DNA of 64,000 nucleotides. It comes from CAZHEV01 sp964531335 [NCBI: uncultured bacterium] (GTDB lineage Bacteria > Eisenbacteria > RBG-16-71-46 > CAZHEV01). Of this stretch, positions 9,371 to 18,600 are shown piece after piece. The DNA lies in the NCBI GenBank assembly GCA_964531335.1, contig CAZHEV010000009.1:1-64000 (forward strand), read 5' to 3'. The notes beneath the pieces are model-generated. The model was given only the letters and a program-made list of their open reading frames with translations. It was not told where the DNA came from and did no database searches. A program made the translations under genes and the position numbers. Numbering within the stretch: position 1 is the stretch's first letter; each line of letters starts with the position of its first letter.

Positions 9371-10153
9371 CTAGAAGTTGGGCACGGCGACATTGCCGTA
9401 AAGCAAGTAATCTACCTTGTAGTCGCCGAGGATGTGCGTTGCCTCGCGGTCGTTCTCGGTGCCGTCGTCCCAGTCTCTTATGGAGACGAGCATGCCGACG
9501 GCAACGAACCTGCCGCCTTTCTTCTGGAGGAGATCAAGCCAGATCTTCAGGTTTTCGGTCACGGGCTCCAGTACCACCTTGCTGTCCCCGTTGATCACCA
9601 TATATCGCTGTATTCCGGCTATCTCGAACGGCTCCAGGACTCCCTGGATCCTCGTCTTCTCGTTTAGAAGGACATCGTCTATCGTCCGCTTGTTATCGAA
9701 GGGAATCTCGGAGAGATTGACCTCCTCGTACTCTTCAAGCTCTTCAAAATCCGCGGGGCGGTAAATCGGGAACTTCCGGGCGCCCTCGTTGGTGATGGGC
9801 GTTATGTCCTCACCTACCAGGATGCCCTCGGCCCGGAAATGAATATAAGGCTTTCCCGCCTTGCGGCCCAGGAGCCAGAAATCGCTTCCGATCATGGGGC
9901 TCAGCTTGCCTGCGAGATTGTCTCCCTCGACCACCATCATCGTCTCTTCATACATCATGACGGCGAAATTGCCCTCCATCCAGGGGATCTCGGGGTTGTA
10001 CACCTTGTATTTCTCGCCGGGCTTCCCGCGCATAAGGCTGGTGATGTCGGTCTCAAGATAGTCAGCTCCTGGCTCCTCGGAGCACCCAACAAGCCCCCAC
10101 CCAAGCAATATGACAGCAGCACCAAGGACCGCCGCCCTCTGAAAGCTCTTCAT
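9371..10153 (-). CDS. Hypothetical lipoprotein
   Basis: A 260-residue protein of unknown function. The start is the ATG with an AAAGGAGG Shine-Dalgarno 9-10 nt upstream. A signal segment (AAVLGAAVILLGWGLVGC) ends in a lipobox cysteine, so it is probably lipid-anchored in the envelope. The mature part is acidic and mixed alpha/beta, with two aromatic-rich halves: an N-terminal half around residues 40-110 and a C-terminal half around IQGVLEPFEIAGIQRYMVI to VGMLVSIRDWDD, which has the strand pattern of a small beta-barrel (weak resemblance to an OB-fold). It is monocistronic with its own terminator. I recognise no family. Confidence 0.75.
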   Translation of the reverse strand: MKSFQRAAVLGAAVILLGWGLVGCSEEPGADYLETDITSLMRGKPGEKYKVYNPEIPWMEGNFAVMMYEETMMVVEGDNLAGKLSPMIGSDFWLLGRKAGKPYIHFRAEGILVGEDITPITNEGARKFPIYRPADFEELEEYEEVNLSEIPFDNKRTIDDVLLNEKTRIQGVLEPFEIAGIQRYMVINGDSKVVLEPVTENLKIWLDLLQKKGGRFVAVGMLVSIRDWDDGTENDREATHILGDYKVDYLLYGNVAVPNF

Positions 10154-10252
10154 GCCTATAATCCTCCTTTCAACCCACCAACTGCTAGGAACTGCGGCCA
10201 ATAACCAGGCTGACAGTCTAAACAGTTTGAGTTAGTGGGGGGCCCCTGTCAA

Positions 10253-10309
10253 GCGGATTTCAGCTCCGGGGCCGGGAACGGGGGCCCGGGCCCCGGAGCT
10301 GACATCCGC
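10253..10309. repeat. 21-bp inverted repeat in intergenic region
   Basis: The arms GCGGATTTCAGCTCCGGGGC and their complement (10289-10309) differ at one position and enclose about 15 nt of GC-only sequence. No T-run follows on either strand, so it is not a standard terminator. It lies in the 455-bp gap between the divergent lipoprotein and PP2C genes, which is otherwise very GC-rich except for a TATAAT box at 10536-10541. Confidence 0.75.
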
Positions 10310-10608
10310 TCCCGGCCCCCCGGCTTGGCGGGCCACCGGAAAGCCCGCACCGGGCCCGCGGCTCCGGGAGCGCACCGGCTCGGCCCCGGAGGCGTCGCCC
10401 GCTCGCCGGACCGCGGCAGGGCCATCGCGCCGCCGGTCGCGGCCTAACGGCGGACGACTGCGTCCTTGACGGGCGCTTCCATCTGTGGCAGATTCCGGCA
10501 CGTCAACCCCCCCTCAACTCGGCCTTCGAGGCTGCTATAATTTGCGTGCCGTCGAAGAGCCGGTGTAAACGGGGCCAATCGCAGGACAGGCTAAACAGGG
10601 ATCTGCAC

Positions 10609-11415
10609 GTGACAGGACTGAGCCGCAAGCCACAGCGCCTCGAGGTAGCCTCCCAAAGCGACATCGGGCGGGTCAGAGCGAACAACGAGGACAGCCTCCT
10701 CGTTCTGGACCTGTCGGACAGCGCGCTTTCGAAGGCGGGCATCGTGAGGCTGGTCGCGGTGGCGGACGGCCTGGGCGGCCACGCCGCGGGCGGCACGGCC
10801 AGCAGGATGGCCATAGATTGCCTCAAGCAGACCTTCACCGGAGCGATCGCATCCCGCCTCTCGTCCAGGAAGGAAGCGCTCGCGATTCTGCGCCGGAGCT
10901 TCGTCGAGGCGAACCACACCGTCCACGCCGCGGGCGCCGCGCCGGGTGACCTCAGGGGGATGGGCACCACATTGGTCGGGGCATTGATCGGCTCCGGCGG
11001 AGTGGACATATGTAACGTGGGCGACAGCCGCGCCTATCTTTATCACAAGCGCGATGGGCTTCGACAGGTTACCAAGGACCACTCATGGGAGGCGGAGTAC
11101 GCCGATCAGTTCCACGGCGACCCGGGCGATCTGGCCGCGGCCGGCAATCTGCTGACGAGGGCGCTGGGCCCGCAGAACGAAGTGGAGATCGATGAGTTCT
11201 CCGAGCCCTTGCGCTCCGGGGAGATTCTGCTTCTCTGCAGCGACGGGCTTTCGGGAATGGTAGACGGCGAGGAGATAGCATCCGTCCTGGCGAGCGCGAA
11301 GTCGATGAAGGCGGCGGTCGAAGAGCTTGTGAAAAGCGCGAACGACAAGGGCGGCGAGGACAATATCACGGTCATTGCCGTGAAGTCTCTCGGCAGATCA
11401 AAGAAGAACACTTGA
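10609..11415 (+). CDS. PP2C-family Ser/Thr protein phosphatase
   Basis: Metal-dependent phosphatase that reverses Ser/Thr protein kinase action. Motifs in order: SDIGRVRANNED (first metal Asp), AVADGLGGHAAGG, MGTTLVGALI, VGDSRAYLY, SDGLSGMVDGEEI, and the last metal site KGGEDNITVIAV. The catalytic set is complete, and the protein resembles the short Stp/PrpC enzymes. A TATAAT -10 box at 10536-10541 places the transcript start near 10548, so I prefer the GTG at 10609 (AGGGA upstream) over an in-frame ATG at 10546. No kinase gene is adjacent. Confidence 0.92.
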   Translation: MTGLSRKPQRLEVASQSDIGRVRANNEDSLLVLDLSDSALSKAGIVRLVAVADGLGGHAAGGTASRMAIDCLKQTFTGAIASRLSSRKEALAILRRSFVEANHTVHAAGAAPGDLRGMGTTLVGALIGSGGVDICNVGDSRAYLYHKRDGLRQVTKDHSWEAEYADQFHGDPGDLAAAGNLLTRALGPQNEVEIDEFSEPLRSGEILLLCSDGLSGMVDGEEIASVLASAKSMKAAVEELVKSANDKGGEDNITVIAVKSLGRSKKNT

Positions 11416-11632
11416 GCTGTCGTGCGGGCGCGCCGCCCGGAGCATGACGGGGCTTACGCCCGCAGGAGGGGAAACTGGGTCCGCCACACGGGCGGGCGGC
11501 AATGCGGTGCTTTCACCGCCTCATGCGCGCTCGAGGCGATCGGGTACCTGGGAACGTTGCCCGCTCCCGGCTACCACACCGGTTGACAGCGCCGGTCCCG
11601 GCGCTGCGCGCCATGCCTGGCGTACCCAAATG

Positions 11633-11664
11633 AAAAGCGCGGTCCTGCGGGGACCGCGCTTTTT
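11633..11664. terminator. Bidirectional intrinsic terminator
   Basis: AAAAGCGCGGTCC, loop TGCGG, GGACCGCGCTTTTT. T-runs follow the stem on both strands, so it ends both the PP2C gene (plus) and the histone gene (minus), which converge here. Confidence 0.9.
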
Positions 11665-11685
11665 CTTGACAGTGAAGGCCTGTGT

Positions 11686-11874
11686 CTACAGGTCCTGCGG
11701 CTTGAGGGTCTTCCTCTTGTTGGCGATGGCCCTCTTCTCCGCCGCTCCGATCATATCCTTCACCTTCTTGTCCAGAGCACCATAGAAGTCCGAAGACACG
11801 TTGCACTTCTTCGCGGTCGACTTCGTCCTGGCTTTGGAAATGATCAGCTCAGCAGTCTTGGCCTTGGGCGGCAT
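11686..11874 (-). CDS. Bacterial histone-fold protein, minimal, lacking helix 3
   Basis: A 62-residue basic protein. After a Lys-rich N-terminus the pattern follows a histone fold: helix 1 (about 7-23), loop with NVSSDF, long helix 2 (about 31-52, ALDKKVKDMIGAAEKRAIAN), then loop 2 RKTLKPQDL. R54 and D61 have the same spacing as the Arg-Asp clamp of archaeal histones (R52 and D59 in HMfB). The chain stops right after that Asp-Leu, so helix 3 is missing, more extreme than in Bdellovibrio Bd0055. Expression signals are strong: AAAGGAGG Shine-Dalgarno, TTGACA-17-TATATC promoter and its own terminator, consistent with an abundant nucleoid protein. The fold is inferred from sequence pattern; DNA binding is not shown. 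Confidence 0.8.
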   Translation of the reverse strand: MPPKAKTAELIISKARTKSTAKKCNVSSDFYGALDKKVKDMIGAAEKRAIANKRKTLKPQDL

Positions 11875-11935
11875 GGATACCTCCTTTTGTGATCTCTCAA
11901 GCCTTCCGACAGGTCAATGGCCTTTTCAACGCACT

Positions 11936-11964
11936 GATATACCCCAGGGGCCAAGCCCTGTCAA
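11936..11964 (-). promoter_or_regulatory. Strong promoter of the histone-like gene
   Basis: On the minus strand, TTGACA (11964-11959), 17-bp spacer, TATATC (11941-11936); predicted start near 11929, giving a leader of about 55 nt. It separates the gene from the addA operon ending at 12151. Confidence 0.75.
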
Positions 11965-12150
11965 GGGAAAATGCCTCTTATCGGGCGCCTTGACCCTCGT
12001 CTGAGCCGGTGCCGGCTTCTGCTCCGTCAGGTCGAGATCCGGCCGTCGCCGGTCGGCCCCGCGGGGCGCCGCCCCTGATTCCCGTCCACGAATGCATGGA
12101 AAATCACGAGCGGGTCGGCGACTATTTCAAGATGCCCGACCCGGCGGCTG

Positions 12151-15100
12151 TCAAACGCTGGGCGGTGTCAGCTTGTCCCGCACCGCAAGAGCGGCCTCCC
12201 GTATGAAAGGTCGGTCCACAGGGAAAGCGCATGAGCGTTGCGGCCGGAGAAAGTAGAAGATGACCTCGACGACGGGCCTGCGCAGCACCTTCGAGAGACA
12301 TAGAGCGTAGCAGGCGCCCTGCGGCCTGTAGTGGTTTGCCCTCTCCCGCACGCCGGCCTCTTGGATCGCGTCCGTCTTGAAGTCCACGACGCGCCATCCA
12401 TCGTCCTCCAGCATCAGCAGGTCGGCGGTCCCCTCGACAAGCGGCGCCCTCTTGCCGGCCGGCTCCCCGAGGTGGGCGACGTTCACGCAGAAGGGCACTT
12501 CCTTTCGCACGCACAGCGCCCGGCGGATTCTCCCCGCGAAATCAGAGCGGCAGAAATCCTCCAGCATTGACCGGGCGAGATCGATCGAGCTTTCGTCGAG
12601 GCCGAGCTCCATCCCCAGGGAGAGCGAGAGATCCCGCATGAGACCCGGCTCCAGATCATCCGAGGCCTCTATCGCCGCGTGAACCAGCTTGCCTATCTTC
12701 CTGCCGGTTTCCCCCCTCGTCGTTTCTTCCACTGCCTCGTCGCGGAGCATCTCTCCCGCGTCCGAAAGCACCTCCTCGGAAAGCAACGCCGTCGGAGAGG
12801 TCCTGGGCGAGGCGACGGCCGCTTCACCGAGCACCTCGGCCATGGAGGACTCCCAGCGCGCCTGCAGCGAGGCGTACTCCGGGCCGCCCCCGCCGGTGTC
12901 ACCGTCGGGTATTCTGGAGGCCCTCTCCCGGCGCACCTCGAGCCCCGAGGGCGGGACGTTCATCCTCTCGCACCATTCGACCTCGCCCTCCGCCGCGAGC
13001 CGCAACACCTCCTCCAGATGCACGATGGGCCCGCCCGGCCCGCGTCCCTTTGCACTTTCCGCCGCGGCCTCGGCGCCGAAGAGACACGGCAGCACGATCC
13101 TGTCTCTCGCCCGCGTCATGGCGACGTAGAGCAGGCGGATCTTCTCCGCCCTCGCTATGTCGCTCTCGCGCCGGGAGGCCTCGTCCCACCCCCGTGTCAT
13201 CAGACCGAGATTCTTGCTGACCTTCAGGTCGAGCTTTCGCGAACCGCGGTCGATCACGAGCATCTCTTCGCCCCCCCTGCCTCTCGACCACAGCCCCGGA
13301 AGGAAGACGACGGGAAACTCCAGTCCCTTGGCCTTGTGAATGGTAAGGACGGTTACGAAATCGTCGCCGGCCTCCCTGATGGGCGACTCGCCCTCTTCGA
13401 CCCCGCTCTCCTCCTGCTCGGCCACCCACCTCACGAAGCGCTTGAAGGTCAGCGGCCCTGATTCCTCCAATTTCGCCGCCATGGAGGATATCTTCAGCAG
13501 GTTGGCCACCCTCTGCTCGCCCTGGGGGCGCATGTAGAATACGGGAAGGGCGCCCGACTCCCGGTAGAGCCCGTCCAGGAACGAGCTGAGAGGACCCGTG
13601 TTGCGCCGCCCGCGCAGCTTGCGCAGGGTGGCGAAGGCCTTCCCCACGTTCCCGGCGCCCTCGGTCTCCATGTAGTTCAAGCTTGCCGTCTCCGCCCAGT
13701 GCAGGAAGACCTCCTCGTCGGAGATTCCGAAGAACGGCGATCTGAGCGCCGCCACCATCGCGATCCCGTCGTGCGGGCGCTCCACCGCGGACAGAACGGA
13801 GACCAGTGCCCGGATCTCCGCCCTGGAGTAGAAGGCCTTCCCGCCGGCCACGCGATAAGGTATACCCCATGACCTGAGGGCCTCCTCGTAGATACCCAGA
13901 CCCGTGCTCGCCCAGAACAAAAGGGCCATGTCGCCGTAGCCGGCCGGCCGGCGCCCCGCCCCGTCGCTCTGGGCCACGGTCCACAGGCTCTTTTCCACGG
14001 CCTGCTTGACGCACCAGGCCATCGCCGCGGCCTCGTAGCGCCTCCTCTGGTCCGCCCTCGCGTCCTCGCCGAGCTCCCTCTCCGAGCCCAGCAGGACCAC
14101 TCCCGGCCCCGCGTCCTCCCTGAAGCTCTTCAGAGGCACGTAGCTCGGCTGGTAAAGCCCTTCCTCGGGAGGGCGCATCTCCTTTTCGAAGGCGAGGTTC
14201 ACGGGGTCTATGATCCCCGGCGTGGACCTGAAGTTGACCGATATCTCAAGGACCCCCCCCGATCTCCCCAAAACCTTCTTGGCTCTCTCGTAGACCTCGA
14301 TATCGGCTCCCCTGAAACGGTAGATCGACTGCTTCGGATCCCCCACCAAGAAGAGCTTGCCGCTTTGCAGCTCGGCGCTCTCCCAGTCGGAACAGTGCGC
14401 ATCGAGCTTCTCCGCCAGGAAGAAGGCGGACTCGGCCTGCAATGGGTCGGTGTCCTGGAACTCGTCGATCAGAATGTACTTGTACTTTCGCTTGAAGTAG
14501 TCTCGCGCCTCCCGGTTGTCCCTGAGAAGGTCCCTCGCTTTCAGCAAGAGGTCGTCGAAGTCAAGCACCCCCCGCTCCGACTTCAGCCTCTCGTAAATGC
14601 CCGCCAGTCGAGCGAGCTCGCCCGCCAGCATGACCACGGCATTGTGCCTCAGGGCGGCGGCCACCTCCTCCGCCTCGGCGTAAACCTCGGACAGCTTCTC
14701 CCTGGCCTCATCCAGCGCCCCCTTCGACGACCAGTTGCGGGCCGCCCCTTTTCTCCCCACTTTTCCCGACAGCGCGGCCAGCTCTGGATAGACAGCGTGC
14801 CAATCCGCGCCGCCCAGGGCGCTCGAACGCTCGACGAATCTCTCGACTTTCTCTATCTCCGGCAGAAGCCGGTCATCGCGGCTCTCGAGATACCGGTCCA
14901 TCATCTCGTTGAGCGCGGCGGTCTCCTGGCGGATCCACGGCAGGAAAGTCTCGTGTTCGGGGAGCGGCACGGGCTCCGGCAGCCAAGCCAGCGCCTCTCT
15001 GTGCGACATGAGCGCCGACGCGAGGCTCTTTACATTCTCGAGCGTGGCGCCGAGCATGAAGGCCGGAGCCAGGTTGTGGTTACCCGGCACCATCTCCACC

Positions 15101-15606
15101 TCGAGCCACTGCTCCCACGCCTTTTCAAAGAGCTCGTTCGCCTCCACGCTTTCCGCCACGGCGAACCCCGGCTCGACCCCCGCCTCCACGGGCCGCTCGT
15201 GGAGCATGCTCGAGCAAAAGGAGTGGATTGTGCTCACCACCGCCTTGTCGATATCGTCCAGCGCGGCGCGCACCCTGTCTCTTCGCTCCCCCTCCGCGAC
15301 CGCCTCCCACTTCTCCAGCTCCTCTCGCAGCCTCGACTTGAGCTCGCCCGCCGCCTTCTCGGTGAAAGTTATCGCCACCAGCCCTTCCATGGGCACTTCC
15401 CGATCGCATATGATATTCCTCAGGCGCTCCATCAGAAGCGCCGTCTTGCCCGTGCCCGCGCCCGCCTCCACCAGAAACGTCTCGTCCAGACATCCTCCGG
15501 CCCGCATCCTGAGGCGGTTGTCCAACGGCGCCTTCCCGGAACCGCGGGAGCCTCGCTTGCCTCGTGCTCCGCCTGCGCCCCCGGCGTCCGCCCTCCTAGA
15601 GCCCAT
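12151..15606 (-). CDS. addA: AddA-type helicase-nuclease (UvrD/RecB-like)
   Basis: The 3'-to-5' helicase and nuclease subunit of the AddAB double-strand-break resection enzyme. About 1151 residues: Walker A VEAGAGTGKTALL near residue 45, helicase motif AITFTEKAAGEL, Walker B LIDEFQDTDPLQ, GDPKQSIYRFRGAD, VLTIHKAKGLEFPVVFLPGL, and LLYVAMTRARDRIVLP. The C-terminal PD-(D/E)xK nuclease has EGTADLLML and WRVVDFKTD. The ATG at 15606 overlaps the addB stop (TGATG), which fixes the start; the first 30 residues are Gly/Arg-rich and low in complexity. It is the last gene of the otsAB-wzi-addB-addA operon. Confidence 0.92.
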   Translation of the reverse strand: MGSRRADAGGAGGARGKRGSRGSGKAPLDNRLRMRAGGCLDETFLVEAGAGTGKTALLMERLRNIICDREVPMEGLVAITFTEKAAGELKSRLREELEKWEAVAEGERRDRVRAALDDIDKAVVSTIHSFCSSMLHERPVEAGVEPGFAVAESVEANELFEKAWEQWLEVEMVPGNHNLAPAFMLGATLENVKSLASALMSHREALAWLPEPVPLPEHETFLPWIRQETAALNEMMDRYLESRDDRLLPEIEKVERFVERSSALGGADWHAVYPELAALSGKVGRKGAARNWSSKGALDEAREKLSEVYAEAEEVAAALRHNAVVMLAGELARLAGIYERLKSERGVLDFDDLLLKARDLLRDNREARDYFKRKYKYILIDEFQDTDPLQAESAFFLAEKLDAHCSDWESAELQSGKLFLVGDPKQSIYRFRGADIEVYERAKKVLGRSGGVLEISVNFRSTPGIIDPVNLAFEKEMRPPEEGLYQPSYVPLKSFREDAGPGVVLLGSERELGEDARADQRRRYEAAAMAWCVKQAVEKSLWTVAQSDGAGRRPAGYGDMALLFWASTGLGIYEEALRSWGIPYRVAGGKAFYSRAEIRALVSVLSAVERPHDGIAMVAALRSPFFGISDEEVFLHWAETASLNYMETEGAGNVGKAFATLRKLRGRRNTGPLSSFLDGLYRESGALPVFYMRPQGEQRVANLLKISSMAAKLEESGPLTFKRFVRWVAEQEESGVEEGESPIREAGDDFVTVLTIHKAKGLEFPVVFLPGLWSRGRGGEEMLVIDRGSRKLDLKVSKNLGLMTRGWDEASRRESDIARAEKIRLLYVAMTRARDRIVLPCLFGAEAAAESAKGRGPGGPIVHLEEVLRLAAEGEVEWCERMNVPPSGLEVRRERASRIPDGDTGGGGPEYASLQARWESSMAEVLGEAAVASPRTSPTALLSEEVLSDAGEMLRDEAVEETTRGETGRKIGKLVHAAIEASDDLEPGLMRDLSLSLGMELGLDESSIDLARSMLEDFCRSDFAGRIRRALCVRKEVPFCVNVAHLGEPAGKRAPLVEGTADLLMLEDDGWRVVDFKTDAIQEAGVRERANHYRPQGACYALCLSKVLRRPVVEVIFYFLRPQRSCAFPVDRPFIREAALAVRDKLTPPSV

Positions 15607-18600
15607 CAGTCTATTTCCTTTATTCTCAAGAACTCCTGAAGCCTGGGATCGGACTGCTTCCGCTCGAACACCTGTTGAGCGGGAGCGCATGCCATCCGGT
15701 AATCGCAATAGCCGCAGAAGTCGCCCGGATAAGCGAAGAAAAGTCCCCTCTCGACGCCGCGCACCGCGGCGCCCACTATCTCCAGTATTTGCGCCATCCG
15801 CCCCTCCACGGCGTCGGCGGTGAACCGGACTCGACGGCCCCTTCTTTCACCCGAGACGAAGTAGTACTGAGCGCTTTCCACCTCGACCCCGTCGCCCAGC
15901 AGGCGCCGTGCGCCGAGGACGTAGAGCGGAAGCTGAATCGTGGTCCCGCCCTTGAGTCTGTTCTCCTTGAACTCCGAGCCCTTGCCGGTCTTGTAATCGA
16001 TCACCCTGGCCGCCGCACGCGCCGTGCTGAGATCCACCCTGTCTATCTTGCCCTCTATGGCCACGCTGCGGCCCCCGTCCAGCTCGAGTAAGAAGCGGTC
16101 GGCGCCCGATCCGTACCGCAGCTCTTGCCCCCAGGGCCTGAAATCGCCCAGCTCCTCGAGATCCTGGGCCACGGAAGCCGTGAGCTCCGCCACCAGCGTC
16201 CGCTCCTCGAGCTCGCGAAGCAGCGGGAGGCCTCCCGGGCTCGTCCTTCGCAAGGCTTCCAGGGCTCGGGACGCCACGGACACAAGCGTCCGTTTCCAAT
16301 CGGGAGAGAGCGTCCTCCCGTCCGCAAAGATCTTCTCGAAAGTCTTCTCCAGTATCGCGTGGGCGACCTGCCCCCTGTCCAGGGGGGGCATGGTGAGGAC
16401 CTCCTCGGGGTCCTTTACGGGACGTATCCTAAAGATATGACGCATGAGATATAGGAAGGGACACCGGCAGTAGTCTTCTATCGAGGTCGGGGAGACCGCC
16501 GCCCCGTCCTCCGCGAATGCCGCCGTGAGCTTTTCCAGAACGGCCGGCGACTCCATGACCGCGTCGTAGGGGGTCATGACGAACTCGTCCCATCTTCTCT
16601 CCTCCGCCCCCAGGGCGGACGCCACGAAGGTGCCGGCGCTTCTCAGGTGCTCCAGCGCCGGCCTATCGCCCGCCACCGCCCGGTCGGCGATCATCAGATC
16701 GAGCTCGGCCCGATCTATGAACGCCCCGTCATCGGGAAAGAGCCGCGCCAACGGAACTCTCGCGAAAAAGGGAAGTCCATCCAGCGATCCCAGGTCGCAG
16801 CGCGCGCCCGTCAGGCAGCTCGCCGCGTCGAGCACGAATCCGGACGGCACTCGCTCGGCGCCCTTGGCGGGGTCTATCCTCGGGAAGGAGAGGATGAGAA
16901 GCTCGGACGCCGCTCCGGCGGCGAGCCTGAACAAGAGCCTTTCCTCTTTCAGTCTCTCGGACTTCGGAGCGAGCCTTCCGGCCAGCCCCAGCTTCTCGAG
17001 CGCCTCGTTTATGGCCCTTCTCTCTCCGTCCAGGAGGACGGGGTCCTGTCCGGCGGGCGCCGGAAACGCGCCCTCGGTCAGCCCGGGCACGATCACGACC
17101 TTGAACGGAAGGCCTCTCGCGCTCATCAGGCTTGACAACACGGGCCCCTCACCATGCAGCGAGCCCCGCCTTACCTGCGTCGATTCGAGACGCCTCCTGA
17201 CGAGCCAGAGAAAGAACGAAAGATCGACCGAAGTGTCACATGATTCGAGCGAGGAGACTTGTTCGAGCGCCTCGAGCGCGGCCTCCCGGCCCGCCCCCGG
17301 CGCCACCATGCCGCGGAAAAGATCGGACAGCGCCCGCACCAGCGCCCCGGGCCCCGTGGAGGAACGGATCGACTCGATCCCGGAACCCAGCCGCTCCACT
17401 ATGAAGAGCAGCCGCCTCGCCGCGGCCCCTTCGACCTCGTCGCGACTCACATTCGAGAGCTTCTCTCTCCATTGGTCCAGTCCCGAGACCACACCCGCTT
17501 CAGCGGAGAGCGAGTCCCACAGGGCCGGGTTGAAAGACGCCTCCGGCGCCCGGCCCCCATCGCCGTCCGAGGCCGGCCCGCGCGCGTCGAGGTCGGAGAA
17601 TGTGAGAAAGTCCATGACATCGCGGCGCGAGAGATCGCTTTCCACAAGCTCCGTCAAGAGAAGCAAGCTCCTTCCCGAGCGCGTGTTCGACAAGGGGATT
17701 CCCTCCCTGACGAAGGGCTCTATCCCCAAGCCGTCCAGCTCCCTCGAGAGGAGCTGCACGTACCTGGACGGGTTCCTGAGCAGTACCCCGACCTCGCTCA
17801 GCTCGAGATCGCCAATGGCCCCCGCGCCCTCTCCGGCCTTCGCCGGCGGCGCCGCGCCTCCCCGCCCGGTGCCCCCGTTGGCATCCCGCTCCGAGCCGCC
17901 GAGCCCCGCGAGCTTGAGCATCTCGCGCACTATCTCGCGGCTCTCTCGCTCCTCGCCCGGGGCGGATAGGATCAGCAGCCCGCCCGGAGCGCCCACTCCT
18001 CCGGCGCCTTCCACCTCGCCGCCCGTGGAGTCCTCGAGCGCGGCGCCCCCTGCGCCGCCGGTCTCCGATGCCCCCTGGCGCCCCCCCGCGAAGAGCCTCG
18101 CCCGAATCGCCTTCAAGCCAAAATTCATGTCCCCGCCGGCGCGCGGGAGCCCATCCCCGCCGGCGCGCGGGAGCCCGTCCCCGCCGGCGCGCGGGAGCCC
18201 GTCTCCGCGGCGGCGGAACCCCACGGAGTCCAGCCAGTCCAAGGTCGGACGGGCGTAGTCGAAGGCCGGCGTCTCCACGAAAGGCATCAGAAACGCTGTC
18301 TCCTTGCCTTGAATGCACTTTCGGACGAATGATCTCTGGATGGGGTTGAGATCGTAGAACCCGTAGAAAACCAGCTTCTCGAGGGAGGAGAACCACCGAT
18401 CTCCGTCGATCGAGCTCTCGGCCTCGGCCATCAAGTCCGATCTGTCGTAAAACCCGGCCCCCGATTTTCTCTCCTCGTACCGCCTCCAGAGACGGACGAG
18501 CTCCTCGACCTTGCCCCCGGCGGTGCGCCTCAGGGCGGAGGCCGAGGCGGCCTTCTCCAGATCGTCCGGGGTGAGCAGGCCTTCCTTGAGGTCGGTCACG

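Noticed and set aside
18131-18202. Repeat array as a possible CRISPR
   Set aside because: Three contiguous 24-bp units without spacers, in frame inside addB; no cas genes.
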